Shown in pieces: positions 37,543-49,529 of a stretch of DNA of 64,000 nucleotides. Source of the stretch: Climacteris rufus (lineage: Eukaryota; Chordata; Aves; Passeriformes; Climacteridae). Under the pieces are notes generated by a model, which did no database searches, was not told where the DNA came from, and saw only the letters and a list, made by a program, of their open reading frames with translations. Position 1 is the stretch's first letter. Each line of letters opens with the position of its first letter. The position numbers were made by a program, and so were the translations under genes. The stretch covers positions 400,156-464,155 of the forward strand of contig VZRZ01000460.1 in NCBI GenBank assembly GCA_013398175.1. The letters run 5' to 3'.

Positions 37543-38918
37543 ATTAATTATTATCTGTCTTGAAACCCAGTAGGAGATGAAATGTTTTTTACTTGTTTCT
37601 ATTTTATTTTCGGTGTTTTGTCTCGAAATCAGAAAATGCTGAGATAAAGTTAAAAACAATGAAAAGAAAGTACCAAAATGTGTTTGTAGATTTCCATCCA
37701 TGTTTTTCTAGCCACCTATATTATTTAATTTATGTGAAAAATATTTCTGTAACCTCTATCAAAGATGTGAGTCAAACGAAAATATACCAGCAGGTCTGAG
37801 GAGTATTATGTATAAAAGCATGATGTTTTAATGCGATTTTCTGACATTTTCAGATTCTAACATATACCATTTTTGTGACCAGAACTGATCTTCAGTAGCC
37901 TACATTCAATTATCAATTCCATCCAGCCACTAAATTGAAACTAAGCAGAGACTACAATGTTTTGCAGAATCTGGAGTCTTCTCTGGGAGACAGATTATAG
38001 CAGGATTCATGATACTATCAAGAACCAACAAGTATTTTCTTGTGCTTGCAATAGCGAAAATTTGTATCACTTGCAAATTCTTTTTGCCTATGGGTTCTGG
38101 GAGCCAGCAAACCTGTTCTAGATAGGAAAACCAGATGCCCTCTCTGAATATGACCACATTTTGTCAGACCTAGAGAAAGAAACATACTAAAAGACTGGAA
38201 AATCTCTTTATAGCAAGAAAGACAAATAATTTCATAGTCCTTTATATTGCAACCAGCTTTAAGATGTCGATTTAAAGGAAATTCCCTGCTAAACTTAGGA
38301 AAAACTGAGTTCAAATATATGCAAAGCTTTTTGCCAGTGTAAACAGATACATTTCCAAGTTGGCAAAGTACAGAGTTACACAGGCAACAAGACCAAGGCT
38401 AACTGTGCTGGCAGGACCATTTGTGAAAAAACGAGTTCAGTTCTCGGGCTCCAAAGAGATTGGAATACAAGAACATAGAAAAAAAGAAATTTTAAAACTT
38501 AAGCCAAGGTAATCTCAATGATATGGAACTTTCATAAATCTTCTGAAAATATGTTGTAATAATTTACAGATGTTTATACACTTGGATCTATACTGCCTTT
38601 CTGGACAGAGTTTGAAGAGGGACACTAAAAACCGCACAAGAGTCTTATCCTTTCTGAGGCACAGAAGATGCCCTTTGACGGGTGTCCAGGGTTTTTCATG
38701 TGCATTGGATTTTCGGGCCTAACTTTGTCCTCAGGAACTGACAATTTTAGCTCTAGGGTTCCATATCCCATTTCTTCAGAAAGAAGAAACCCTCAGGGAG
38801 CTGACAAAGGTGTGCTTCTAGGGATCTTGCATTACTGGAAAGGTACAACTCTGACTCTAACATGTTGTGCATGGGAATGACAGTACTAGATTGTGAAATT
38901 AATTTATTTAGTGCATGT
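37543..38918. other. Gene-free stretch
   Basis: AT-rich unique DNA; frames at 38018-38314 minus and 37930-38157 minus have no recognisable content. Confidence 0.45.
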
Positions 38919-38922
38919 GGCA

Positions 38923-40321
38923 TGCTGGTTTACACGAGGTATTTTTTCCTTTGTCGACTGACGAGAAGGGGAGGGATAGAGCCCTAGGAGTAGTTCTTTA
39001 CAAAAAGAGCCAGTCCTGTAGAGCTCCAAAGTTTGACACACCCCAAATCCAATAAATGGCTCAAGTTTTGCTTTTTGCGATGACACATCCAGGAGAAGGC
39101 ATTTAAAATTGGCTGTTTCCCGCCCTCCAGAAGGGAAAAATGGTTGGATGGGCCAGGCCGTGGCGTGTGAAGCTGCACGGCCAGGCCCCTCTGGGCGCTG
39201 CTGGGCTGGGCTAGGACTGGAGCCTGCCACGCCGGAGCCGTGGTCACTGTGCCAGGGTCAAAAATACCTGGTGCCGCTTGAACTATTGGAGCTGCCCAAA
39301 CTGCAGAGAAAGAAAGGAGCAGAGCTGGCGGCAGCAGAACTCTCTCTTGGTGCTCGGCATGATGCTTGTGGCACCTGCAGCAGTGGACACTGCCACATGG
39401 TGACAGCGGGAGGCCATGTGGACGGCAGCAAAAGCATGGAGCAATTCCCCAACATAAAGTCTGAACTGAATTGACTTTCTTGATGCTGCAAAGATCTTGT
39501 GGAAGTTTCTCCTAGACTGGTAAACACTTACTAACTTTGGTGATTGGGATAAGTTCTTTCCTCTTTTATTTTCTCGCTTTGGTTTGGAGAAAAAGAAGCG
39601 ATCATGAGAGAAGGACCACATGGCAGATGCCATGTTCGATAAAGGAGGAGGGGGAGGGGAGACTCAGACGTTAAAACTGAATCTTTCCTGCAGGCTGTGG
39701 TAAAATTACAGTAAATTGAACTGGTTTTCCCTATAATTAATGAGATGCATGGGAGGATAGAGAGAGCAAGAAATGTACTGGGCAAATGGAAGACTTATAT
39801 AGAGAACAAAAAATCCTTGATGCTAGAAACAGAAGAAGAAAAGAATGAAAGAGAGTCTTTGCTTCCAACATTAAAGCAACTCATCCTTAAAATTATACCC
39901 CATGAACTCCTGGCCCACACAGAATCAGTTCTTGGGACGACTGTGTTCATTCATGGGAGGGCTTTTATGTGGTAGGGGGTCAGGCGGAATGCTACCTCAT
40001 GCACTGTTAAAACATGGTAAAGAAGGTTATATTCCCTGGAGGAAAAGGCATTCCATAGTATAACTAAGAGAATTTCCTCCATGTGTGTATCCCTGTGTGG
40101 TTGGTAAAGAAATAGAAACTGTGGATGGGAAGGGAGAAAATGAAGGTGCTTTATACTTATTTTGTTACTTAAATCTTTTTGCTAATTCTGTTAATAAAAA
40201 TAGTTTATAGTTTTAAGCTAAGCCTGGTGTTTGCCTCAAAATATTTCTCTCACAAATCCTTATTTTCAATCATAAACCTTCAGATAACTCTTCTTTTGTG
40301 AGTTATTTTCAACGCATGACA
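38923..40321 (+). mobile_element. Probable solo LTR, about 1.4 kb, with 4-bp target duplication
   Basis: Starts TGCTGGTTTACACG and ends AACGCATGACA. GGCA stands immediately before (38919-38922) and immediately after (40322-40325), a 4-bp candidate target-site duplication. AATAAA at 40193-40198 lies about 120 bases from the 3' end, as expected for an R/U5 boundary, so the sense strand is plus. The U3 contains a GC- and CpG-rich block (39115-39480). The plus frame 39109-39474, the minus frames 39258-39633 and the lysine/glutamate-rich frame 39745-39975 lie inside it and look non-coding. Very long LTRs occur in avian ERVs, but the 5' boundary is less sure than the 3' one. Assignment to a class is not attempted. 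Confidence 0.6.
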
Positions 40322-40325
40322 GGCA

Positions 40326-41559
40326 GGCAGGTAGTAATGTATTACTACGCACAAAACCCCCCCCATACAAAAGAGTTTGGTATTTGGTACTTGGGTGAAG
40401 AAGCTCTGTAGTATGAGTTCAGGCAAGGAAATGCAGGGGTGAGAGGAGAGGGCTAGAATATCAGAGCCTGAGTAAACAGAGAAGAGTGAACAGAGCTGGG
40501 ATGGCACTGAACAGCTCTGAAGGATGGCACTACTGGGTTGAGAGAAATTTTGGGAGTTAAATATTTGTCTAGAAGAACAGTGGGAATATAAGGAGAGAAG
40601 CTATGTTGTTTAATGTCTCTTGCACTAGACAAGAAGGATTATTTACTTGTAAATGAGCTGCATTCTATGAAATGGCTGACCACTCCTCTTAAGATAAAAT
40701 CAAACCTACAAGGCTCTGATTTTGCTGTACTTCCTCAGCAAAAAGAGTTGAAAAGAATAGATGAATAGTGCCGGAGAAACTCTCTCTGGTTGTAGTCAAC
40801 AAGTAAGAAAAATAGAAGTGTTGCATGGAGACGGCATCAGAAATACAACCCAAATTGACTTGTCAGTCCTGGGCTGGCTTTGTATGTACTATGAATGGAA
40901 AACTCTCGTAGATGAGAAGAAATGCTGTAGTCAGCTTGTGTATTTAATAGTTGATGGTCTTTGGAAAAATGCCTAACCTGAGCTGGAATTTGATGATTTC
41001 CTACATGTTCTCCGTCTTGTCCCTGCCCTGTCTTTCCCATTTACACTTCTTTTTTTAATTTTTTTTTTTTTTTTTTTTTTTTTTAAGAAGAGAGCAGTTC
41101 TGAGGTAAAGAAAAAACTCCTCCCTTGGAGACAGTTATAAGGCAACAACTTGGGTAAACAAAGCATATTTTTTTTCTTCCAAATGAAAACTGTTTGTGAA
41201 TTTCTTTTCCCCAAGATGAAATGTGAATTTCTTCCTTGAGTATCTTGGTTTTATGAACTAGCGTTGAATATTTTGAATGTCTTCTTACACTTTCAGCATC
41301 AAGTGATTGTTTTTTAGCAAACATGCTGATAATTTTTTAAGACTTCTGACAAGTGAAGCTTTAATAAAGTGCTATTTTTCGAAATATCCCAAGTCCCATT
41401 TATCATAGGATGTTATAATAAAGACAAATATTCAACCAGTAATGAAAAGCTAAGTAATGTTTAAACTCTATTGTATGCAGGGAAGTACATTAAGGCAGAT
41501 CTAAGAGACACGTTATTGGATTTAGCTTTAACAGTCAGACCTGGACTTAGTATAAATCA
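40326..41559. other. Gene-free stretch with a poly(T) tract
   Basis: Includes a T-rich run at 41050-41084 interrupted once by AA. No gene or transposon body recognised beside it. Confidence 0.45.
41050..41084. repeat. Poly(T) tract
   Basis: T7, AA, then T26. It may be the tail of a minus-strand retroposed sequence, but no body was identified. Confidence 0.85.
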
Positions 41560-41800
41560 AATACCCCTGCATTTCAGCAAAATGTACACCCACTCATTCA
41601 TTAACACTGTTCAGCGCAGATTATAAATATTAGTAAAGACACCTCCAGCTCCTGAAGAATCTTTCCTCAGATACAGCAATAATTGAACAATAATGATGAC
41701 AGTCTTATTTTTATGAATCACTACAACTTATTGATTTGCACCTGGGACTTGAAAGGGCTTTCCCAGCCAATATGCAACAGGGAATGGTTATAAGCTATTA
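41560..41800. promoter_or_regulatory. Candidate conserved non-coding element F
   Basis: Contains TTCATTAACACTG, GCAGATTATAAATATTAG, GCAATAATTGAACAATAATG and ACTTATTGATTTGCACC in close succession, with ACAAT SOX-type and ATTA homeobox words and no simple repeats. Called only on this appearance. Confidence 0.25.
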
Positions 41801-42410
41801 AAAAAGCTGAGGAAAGATGGAGAGGAGACAGGAAGAGAAGAAAAAGAGAAGAAAAGCTGTGGAAAGATGGCAGAAGCAACATTTGGTGTCAGATAATGCA
41901 GAAATAATCAAGATGTAATGAAAGGACCCCTAATTTACCAACAAGGTGATAAAAGATAAACTAATTACCCTGCCTCACATATGTGTTTCTGCATACACAT
42001 GCCATTGAGTAAATTTATGGTTTATCTTTATTTTGCTTTCCAAAACAAAAAAAGAGGCAGCACATATAAATATTTTATGAATTGCACATGCATAATAGTT
42101 TAATCACAGGAGGAAAGGGGACTTTGCTTCTGACTGTTGTATACAACTTCAAAACAACTTAAGGAATGTAAGATTCTGGAAATATTATTATGATGAAAAA
42201 GAGCAGAACTCTCCTATCTTCTTTTTGTAAAATGTGTATTGGTATTTGTTAGGGAGCTTTTTCATCTCTTGTATCTCAAAATTAGTAGAAAATTGAATAC
42301 TCTGTACAGATACTGGCATATATCTCTGTTTTAAAGGAGGAGATGTCTATATATATCTGTGTGTGCATTATTGTTAATTAATTGGCTTTCTTCTTTCTTC
42401 TTTTGGGAAC
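41801..42410. other. Gene-free stretch
   Basis: A purine-rich patch (41815-41875, GAGGAGACAGGAAGAGAAG type) followed by AT-rich DNA. Nothing else recognised. Confidence 0.45.
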
Positions 42411-43104
42411 TGTCTCAGTTTTGAAAGACAGGTGTCTGCTAAGAGAAGTTGAACCCTCCCTTAGGACAGAGAATGTGATTTTCCCCTCCCTCCGAATTAT
42501 TTAATTTTGAAATCAAGGGCTTTCAGGCAAAGATATGGGAAAAGGAATTACAGTTCTTTACTAGTATTTATAAACAAGTAATAACAATAATAACAACCAT
42601 AAATAGAACCAGAAACTGATAGTAGATGACTTTCCCGTGCAGTGTAATTATGGTTGAAAACCAGCAGGGGGCGCTGTTGAGCTCCCGGCCAGGCAGGGCG
42701 GTTGCGATGACTCCCGAGCGGCTGCAGGTGGCGCTGTGGCGCAGGGTCAGGTCAGCCTCAGGCAGCTGGTAATGGCGGACAGGCTGGAGAGCAGCCAGGC
42801 AGCTCAGAGCGGCAAAAAACAGGGCCCTCTTCCTCTCTCTCCCCGGCTAGCCAGCCAGGAGAAGAAAAAACAGGGCACAGTTGGATTTCCTCTGGTTGCA
42901 GCCAAAAACGAACAGCAGCCTCTCCTCCCGTGTCCAAGCCGAGAGAGTGAGTGCCTGTTCCAAGGGCTGGCTCGGCTCTTCCCTGCCCTGCCCAAGCACA
43001 CCTTTTGTCTCTCACAAAAAAGTTGATGGCCCTGATCACCCAGCTATTTGTTGCTTAGTAACAGTAATGGAGAAAAATTCCAAGGCACCCCCCAACCTCC
43101 GACA
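42411..43104 (+). mobile_element. Solo LTR with TG...CA ends and near-perfect 5-bp target duplication
   Basis: Starts TGTCTCAGTTTTGAAAGACA and ends CCTCCGACA, 694 bp. The five bases before it are GGAAC and the five after it GGAAG, a 5-bp duplication with one mismatch. The opening words (GACAGGTGTCTGCTAAG, CCTCCCTCCGAATTATT) are those of a common avian ERV LTR. The middle (42665-42850) is GC- and CpG-rich. The 3' 255 bp are shared with 22-276. The polyadenylation signal expected near 43072 reads AAAAAT instead of AATAAA. No viral genes follow. The frames at 42736-43138 on both strands are artefacts of the GC-rich part. Confidence 0.8.
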
Positions 43105-43168
43105 GGAAGACAGAAAAGATCTCATTTCACAAACATAAAAGATAACTGCAATTGTTTAACTGTAGTTC

Positions 43169-43750
43169 TGGTTTCAGCTAAGGTAGAGTTAATTTGTTCT
43201 CAGCAGCTGTTACAGTGCTGGGTTTTGGATTCAGAATCCAAAACAGAGAACACCATTCAGAGAATGGTGTTGATAACACACTGATGTTTTGGGTTTTGCT
43301 AAGTCGTATTTATCCTGAGTCAAGGACTTCTTTTTCCTTGTCTCATGCTCTGCCAGTGAGGATGTACACAAAACAAACTGGGACAGGTAACCTGAACTCA
43401 CCAAAGCGCTTTTTAACACTACAGAATATCAGGACTGGCATGTAAACTGGGGGAGTTACCTGGACGGGAGGTCTGTTCTGGGTTTGGGAAGTGGGATCTG
43501 GCATCAGTGAGTGGGTGATGAGCAGCTGCATTGTGCATCACTTTTTTGTTTCCTTTTTATTATCATCATTATTATAATTAACCATTATTATTGTATTTTA
43601 CTTTATTTTCAATTATTAAACTGTTCTTGTCTCAACATACAAGATTTACTTCAGTTCTTCTCCCCATTCCACCAGGATGTTGGGGAAGAGAGGAGGTTTG
43701 AGCAAGTTGCTGTGTGGTGTGTAATCTCCAACTGGGCTTAAATCATGACA
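43169..43750 (+). mobile_element. ERVL-type LTR carrying two extra hairpins
   Basis: Starts TGGTTTCAGCTAAGGTAGAG and ends TTAAATCATGACA, 582 bp, plus orientation. ATTAAA at 43615-43620 is the probable polyadenylation signal; an ATT-rich microsatellite-like stretch (43558-43620) precedes it. Compared with the related LTRs at 9880 and 27522, the U3 has about 30 extra bases around 43223-43271 made of two adjacent perfect inverted repeats. It lies only 64 bp downstream of the LTR ending at 43104, which belongs to another family. No target duplication is evident (AGTTC against AGGGT). Confidence 0.75.
43223..43271. repeat. Two adjacent perfect hairpins
   Basis: First hairpin: arms TTTTGGATT and AATCCAAAA (43223-43231, 43235-43243) with a CAG loop. 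Second: arms AACACCATT and AATGGTGTT (43249-43257, 43263-43271) with a CAGAG loop. They sit five bases apart. Both arms were verified base by base. Confidence 0.95.
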
Positions 43751-45588
43751 AGGGTTTATTTTATTATACTAAGTTTGCACTGGTACTTATTGAGCCACAA
43801 ATAACTTGGATAACACCAAATATTAAATTCACTTGAACATTGTGCTATTTTTCTATAACAATTTGTAGCAAGAGTAAACTTACACATTTCATACTAGGAA
43901 TCTTTTTCAGTACTCTTCCTTTTTTAATGATCTAAAATTCTCATACCTTTTCTCAGCTTAATTTACTGAAACTAGTTTCATCAAGGCCAGATTCTGAATA
44001 AGAGTGAGTGAGCTGTGCAAAAAAAATTTGATTTTCAGGAGTTCACCATAAAGTTCCACAGTGACTGAAGTCTAGAGAATTTCATTAATAGAGATAATTA
44101 AATTACAGCACTTTTTTAGATTCATGTGTTCTGTAGGGAACCCTGAAATATTTAAGTTTATAATGTAATCCAATGAAACACAGATGTTTAAGAGTCTTAA
44201 CTATGAGGAAAAATGCCAAAAGTATTATTTTTATATGTTTCTTAATTGCTTTATGTCCATGTTCATAAAGCCATGTGTTGGCAAGTACAATTGCAAAATG
44301 AACTTGAATATGAATTACATCCATATTGATTAGGTTAGTGCAGATTACAACAGAGTGGTCATTTATTACTATATAAAGTATTCATACCATAAATATGATG
44401 AAAAAGAAAGATTGCAAGATACTGCAGCTGTGGGCATCCTGGCAGCTGTTTTCAGGTTAAGGCTTATCAAGATAACAAAGAGAATTAACCTTTCCCCAAA
44501 TAAAATGAAACACGTAGGGAAACAAGAGCAGAAATCTTGTGAAGTTTTTTTTAATAGGGCACTTGGAAAGCACCCTCTTGGGTATGAAGATCTCAAGGAC
44601 TAACAAGTTAATAGGATAACATAAACCAGAGTTTTGCTATGTGGGAAGATGCAAGCAACCAAGTAGGCGTACCAACTATTAATCTTATTTGCCCTCTTTT
44701 AGCAGCTCTAGGCATTTTTCTGAATAAATCTTGATGTAAGTGTCCAGAACAGCAAGAAGAGGAACTTTAGTCTGTATCAAGTACTGTTCTATCCTCTCTG
44801 AAACTATCACAGGGGGATCTCCATTGGTGAGCAACTTAGGCACAGCAGCCTGCCCTTGCACTTCAGTAACTGCTCATGTAGAGATGCCCCCACTTGCACA
44901 GGTTCACATTAACACCTCAAATCCTCTTTGAAGCATCTAGATTCTACTTTGCTTACAGTTCTAACAGTATAATTGTGGTTAACTACCATTACCGAAATGA
45001 GGTGAATCTCACAGTATTAAAAAAAAGCAATTTTTTTTTCAAATTTATTTGCGAAATGAACATGGCTGGATGTTAAAGCCGCGTTACAAAATATGTTCAG
45101 AGAATCAAAGCAAAGACTGAGGGTTATGTGGATATAGACGCAGAACTGCAACACTTTTGGTAAGTTACATGTCTGGGATGTCTTCACTCATGCTAGACAC
45201 TGGGATAACCATAGTAATTAACTATGGTGCCTTCTCCACCTTTCATATGAACTTTTCCAGGACACAGATGGAAAGACACAATGCAGCAAAAATTCTGTTT
45301 GCTGTGTCCAGTATCAAGAATGTAGTTTGCTTAATTGATAACTTTTCTGGACAATAATTCATACTAAGATATCTGAATTTTAAAAAAGTATTAAGAAAAA
45401 GGTGTCCAGTTAAGCAGTCTGTGAGAAATGGTTTTTACTGTGAGCAAGAGATAAGTGTTCAGAGTTCTACTACATAAAATATGGGTTTTAAAAGAGAGGT
45501 GAAATAATATATTGGAACAGTAATGATTATCTTTGATTTGTTCTAGGTGATTTCTATAGTTATTAGGAATTTCTGATGAAAACAAACA
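43751..45588. other. Gene-free stretch
   Basis: AT-rich unique DNA. Paired plus and minus frames at 44355-44603 are shadows of each other without a domain. Nothing recognised. Confidence 0.45.
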
Positions 45589-46316
45589 ATATATATGTGG
45601 TGGATTGGCTCCAGTCATCAGCCTCTTCCTCACTCCCCTCTTCTACCAGGTGGGAATGAAAACAAGAAAAGGGAGAAGACTGGTGAATGAAGACACAGAC
45701 AGTTTAACCAGGGGAGCAAAAGCTGCACAAACAGGCAAAGCAAAGCAAGGAATTCCCATGGGCAAGCAGATGCCCAGCCATTTCCTGGGAAGCAGAGCCT
45801 CAGCACACCTTACACTGGCTTGGGCACACAGATGCCATAGCCCCAACTGTTCCTCCTGCCTCCCTCCTGGAACTACTCTTGTGGAGCCCCATGTCATATG
45901 GCATGGGACATCTCCTAGTGTGGCTGGGGTCAACTGTCCCTTCTGTGTCCCTTCCAGCCATTTGCCCACCCTGATCCTGCTCACTTGGAAGGCACAGTGA
46001 GGATGAGAAACAGAGAAAGCCTCAGCACTGCCCAAGCACCTTTCAGCAGTAGCTGAAGCATCAGTGTGTTCTCAGGACTGTTTTCAACACAAATCAGAAA
46101 CACAGCACTTTCTGGGCTGCTCTGAAGGAAATTAACTCCATCTCAGCCAGAAGCAGTGCAGTGAGAAATGGAAATGAAAGTGGAATTGGGGTTTTTCATT
46201 CCTCAAGCTGCATGGAGCAGTCACATTGTAGGAGAGCTGTACTAGCCCCCAGACAAAAGTGGAGAACGTCGGTAGTATTACTCCTGGTACTGGCATCCAG
46301 AAGTGGTATATTCTTT
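45589..46316 (-). mobile_element. ERVL-type LTR with 3' internal flank, copy 2 of an inverted pair
   Basis: Reverse-complement partner of 27373-28102. It keeps the 11 bases (around 46280-46290) that are missing from copy 1. The polyadenylation signal ATTAAA of copy 1 reads GTTAAA here (45708-45703), and the last 100 bases (45589-45680) are clearly more diverged than the rest. The 130-codon minus frame 45643-46035 parallels the plus frame of copy 1 but is read from LTR sequence and is not a gene. The 5' flank differs: here it runs into T/G-rich simple sequence. Confidence 0.8.
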
Positions 46317-46317
46317 C

Positions 46318-46433
46318 AGTTTTTTTGGAGTTTTTTGGTTAGTTTTTTTTTTGTTGTTGTTGTTTTTTGTTTGGTTTTTTTTTGTTTGTCATTTGTGGTT
46401 TTTTGTTTTGTTTTGTTTGTGTTTCTGGTTTTT
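46318..46433 (+). repeat. T/G-rich low-complexity region
   Basis: About 115 bases of T runs with TTG, TTTG and TTTTG units, directly next to the 5' end of the minus-strand LTR-bearing repeat. Confidence 0.85.
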
Positions 46434-49400
46434 ATGAGTGATTGGTTTCTTTTGCAATGTATTTGTGTACCAGCTTCTTTGGAGTTAGAAATAAGGAGCT
46501 GATGTTACAAATGCAGTGAACTGCTGTTATCATATGGTAAAAGTATTCTGTTAGGAGCCTAACATATATAATACTGAAGTTCACAGACAATGCGTTGCAT
46601 GGTACTGTTGCTATAGCAGTTCTCAATCGTTTCAATCTGTGTCCCTTCCAGCCTCTAAAGCTGCAAACAGAAAAAGCAAGAGGTTTATTCTATCTGAAAA
46701 CCACAGTAGGTGGGAGAAAGATGCTGATCAGAATTCTGTGATAGTTTCAGCATTAGACATTAAGGCTGTAAAATATTTTGTTGTACATACCTTATTATTT
46801 ATTTATTATTATTTATTGTACTTACTTTATTGATAGTTGGCAGTTAAAGATAATGATAACCCAATAATTAGTCACTGCTCAGTGGCAGGGAGACTGTTCC
46901 CTTGGCGGGTAAAAATGGCAAGATATTTTTGAACCTGAAATGGAGGAGAGAGCAAATCCCAACTAAATGGCTAGCAGAGCTGAAAAAGATATATCTCTGT
47001 GAACAACCCTGCCTGTATGAAACATGGTGTGCTAAACCTCTCCTACAGACTAGACATTCTGTACCACTTCAGGACTAAATAAAGATCAGGAGAATCATGA
47101 TTATTTCAAATTGATACACTGAGATAAAAAGTTAGTGAGTTGGTTTTGGTTACACTGTTCTCAGCCAGATATGCTTGTGTTCCCAGGCTTTAAAGGATTT
47201 TCATTATGTGATCCTAAGGAACATAACCTTGATTACTTTTTTATCTGAAAGTAAAAAGGAATATAGTACTCTAGAAGAAGTCTGAAGATTGTCGAAATCG
47301 AAGAGGTCAATGGAAAATTGTGCTTTTTCTGTTGGATAGACATGATGAATGAGAGATGACTCAAAAATATGAATGACAATTCATTAAGCCTACGGAACAA
47401 AATACCATACTTCAAAAAGAAATGAAAAAAATTATGCTAACAGGATCCTCCACTTCTGGAACTCTTGACTTACTGCTCATTAGACTTTCCTCTGAAAATC
47501 ACAGGCTTCCTGTGGATGAATATAATGAATAGACATAAGAAAGTAGCTTAATTCTCATTTTCTTTTATTTCATTGTAAGTTACAGCTAGCCATTAGCCTG
47601 AGGTTGCACCTTGCTAGGGAACAGGGGATTGCTCTCTTAAGGTCCTTCTGTAATCTCACACATATATAGAGCTCCAAGCCTTCAAGTCTTTGGGATGTTT
47701 ACCTCTGGAGTTTTGTTCATACTTGTTGTTGTTAGAAGTGCCTGTGCTACACTATCTTCAACATTATTCTGAAAGTATTTTACTCCAGGTGATTTTGTGT
47801 GAAAGGACATTAATGTTAGTTTGCTTGCTTACATGTTAAGCTTTTAAAAAAACACCAATTGGCAGAGAAGCACTCCATTAATTTCACAAAAGTACAAGAT
47901 TTCTGTTGCCAAATAAGCCTTTTAAAATAAGCAGAAAGGGGCTTATTACTTGTTCAATGACACTTTGGTATTTCATAGAAGATGAAGTTTTGAAAGCTTT
48001 CTTATTTTGGAAGTTTGAAGAAAAGACTATGGCACAGACAAAAGCAAAATAAACCTGTGCCATCTCACTGTCACTGCTTCTAGGGGGGAATTGTTGTCAG
48101 GAACCCATTAATGCTAGAATGTGTGCCAACTATGTTGATTTTCCTAGATTTTTTGGGGAATAAGATGAGCAACTGTTTCCATATAGGAGCTATAAAGAAA
48201 AAGGATAATATTTGATCACTGCTGGTCTGGGACTAAAGATGTAGAAATCCTCTCTTTCAACCAGTTGTGTCTGAGTGACACACTTCTGTCATACATACAG
48301 ATTAATTGTATTGAAAGTTGCTTTCTAAACTTGTTAATTAGTGTCTGTTTAAACTTATTTTTTATTACTGATGGGATGAACAGATAAAATAATATTTAAT
48401 TGACTCGGGATGGTGCTGTCACCCTTTCCGTAGGTAAGGGTTTGCAGAGATCATAAAAAGAAAAGTTTTTTTGTAAAATAACACTCCACCTGTTGTATGC
48501 CTCCCTTTTCCCTTTGCTAACAAAGTCAGTGGGCTAAAGCAGCATATTCCAGTTGTTTTGTGCTATGTCGGTAATGTACAGCAGCAGAAACTTCTGTTTA
48601 CTTAGGTGTTTAGACTGTGGGAAGGCTTCTCTGTGTCATGGCAGAAATATGAAGCAGACAGACCATATCTGGACTAAATATGACTTCCCAAGTATACATT
48701 ATTTCCAGTAACTGCTTTCCATATATATTGAGCAAACATATTTGGTAAGGTGAAAGACTTCATCTTAATAGGAAAAAACTTGTATCTCTCAGACACCTAG
48801 TATTTTGTGGCAAATAATACAGGGAGTGAGCAAGTAGAATGGAAATTTTCCATAATTCAAACCAAAAGAAGATAACAAATGGTGGTTTTTTTAGCCTTAC
48901 CACTCTTTCCTTATTTTGGATAGAGCTCACTGAAATGCAGAGCAGGATAGAGGTCTGTAGCAGCTCTTTGAAAGTACTGACAGAGTGCAATCAGCTGTGG
49001 ACTTCATGTTTAGGATGAAGGCTAGTGAAGAAAGGTGAAGAAAAAAAGTTTAATATTGAGACATTTTTTGGCTAGGTTTGCTAGGCTGTGCCAGGTGTGC
49101 CATAAACAGAGGTGTCTTCTGCAACAGGGGATAACTGCTAAATATAACAGGGCATTTGTTTTGCAAATTCACTTCCTCTGCTCCCTGGCTTTATTTTTGT
49201 GCACATCCAGAGCTGTAGAACCTCAAAGTGGGAGGACATGTTTTTTCCCACTTTTGATGTCAGTTTTCAGGGAGAATTTTTTTCCTTTGCCTCTTTTATC
49301 ATGAGATTGCTGACAGTAAGCTGTGTTCCCACCAGCATTCCTGCCTGTGCTCCATCAGCTGCCTTTGCTTTTTCTTTTACTTATGTGTATGCATGTGTGT

Positions 49401-49529
49401 GTTCCAATGCGTGTGTGTGTCTTCCCAGCTACAGCCAGCTCCCCTGTCAGAGGATACTGTCCTTGAACTTGATCAAAACCCTCACAAGCTGTGCCATGAG
49501 TTGAGTTGCTTACCTCTGCCTCTGGAGGA
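46434..49529. other. Gene-free stretch
   Basis: About 3 kb of AT-rich unique DNA with a TTA/TTTA-rich patch near 46793-46830. No exon or transposon recognised. Confidence 0.45.

Noticed and set aside
39109..39633. Overlapping plus and minus frames of about 90-120 codons in GC-rich DNA
   Set aside because: High G+C reduces stop codons; the region lies within a probable LTR.
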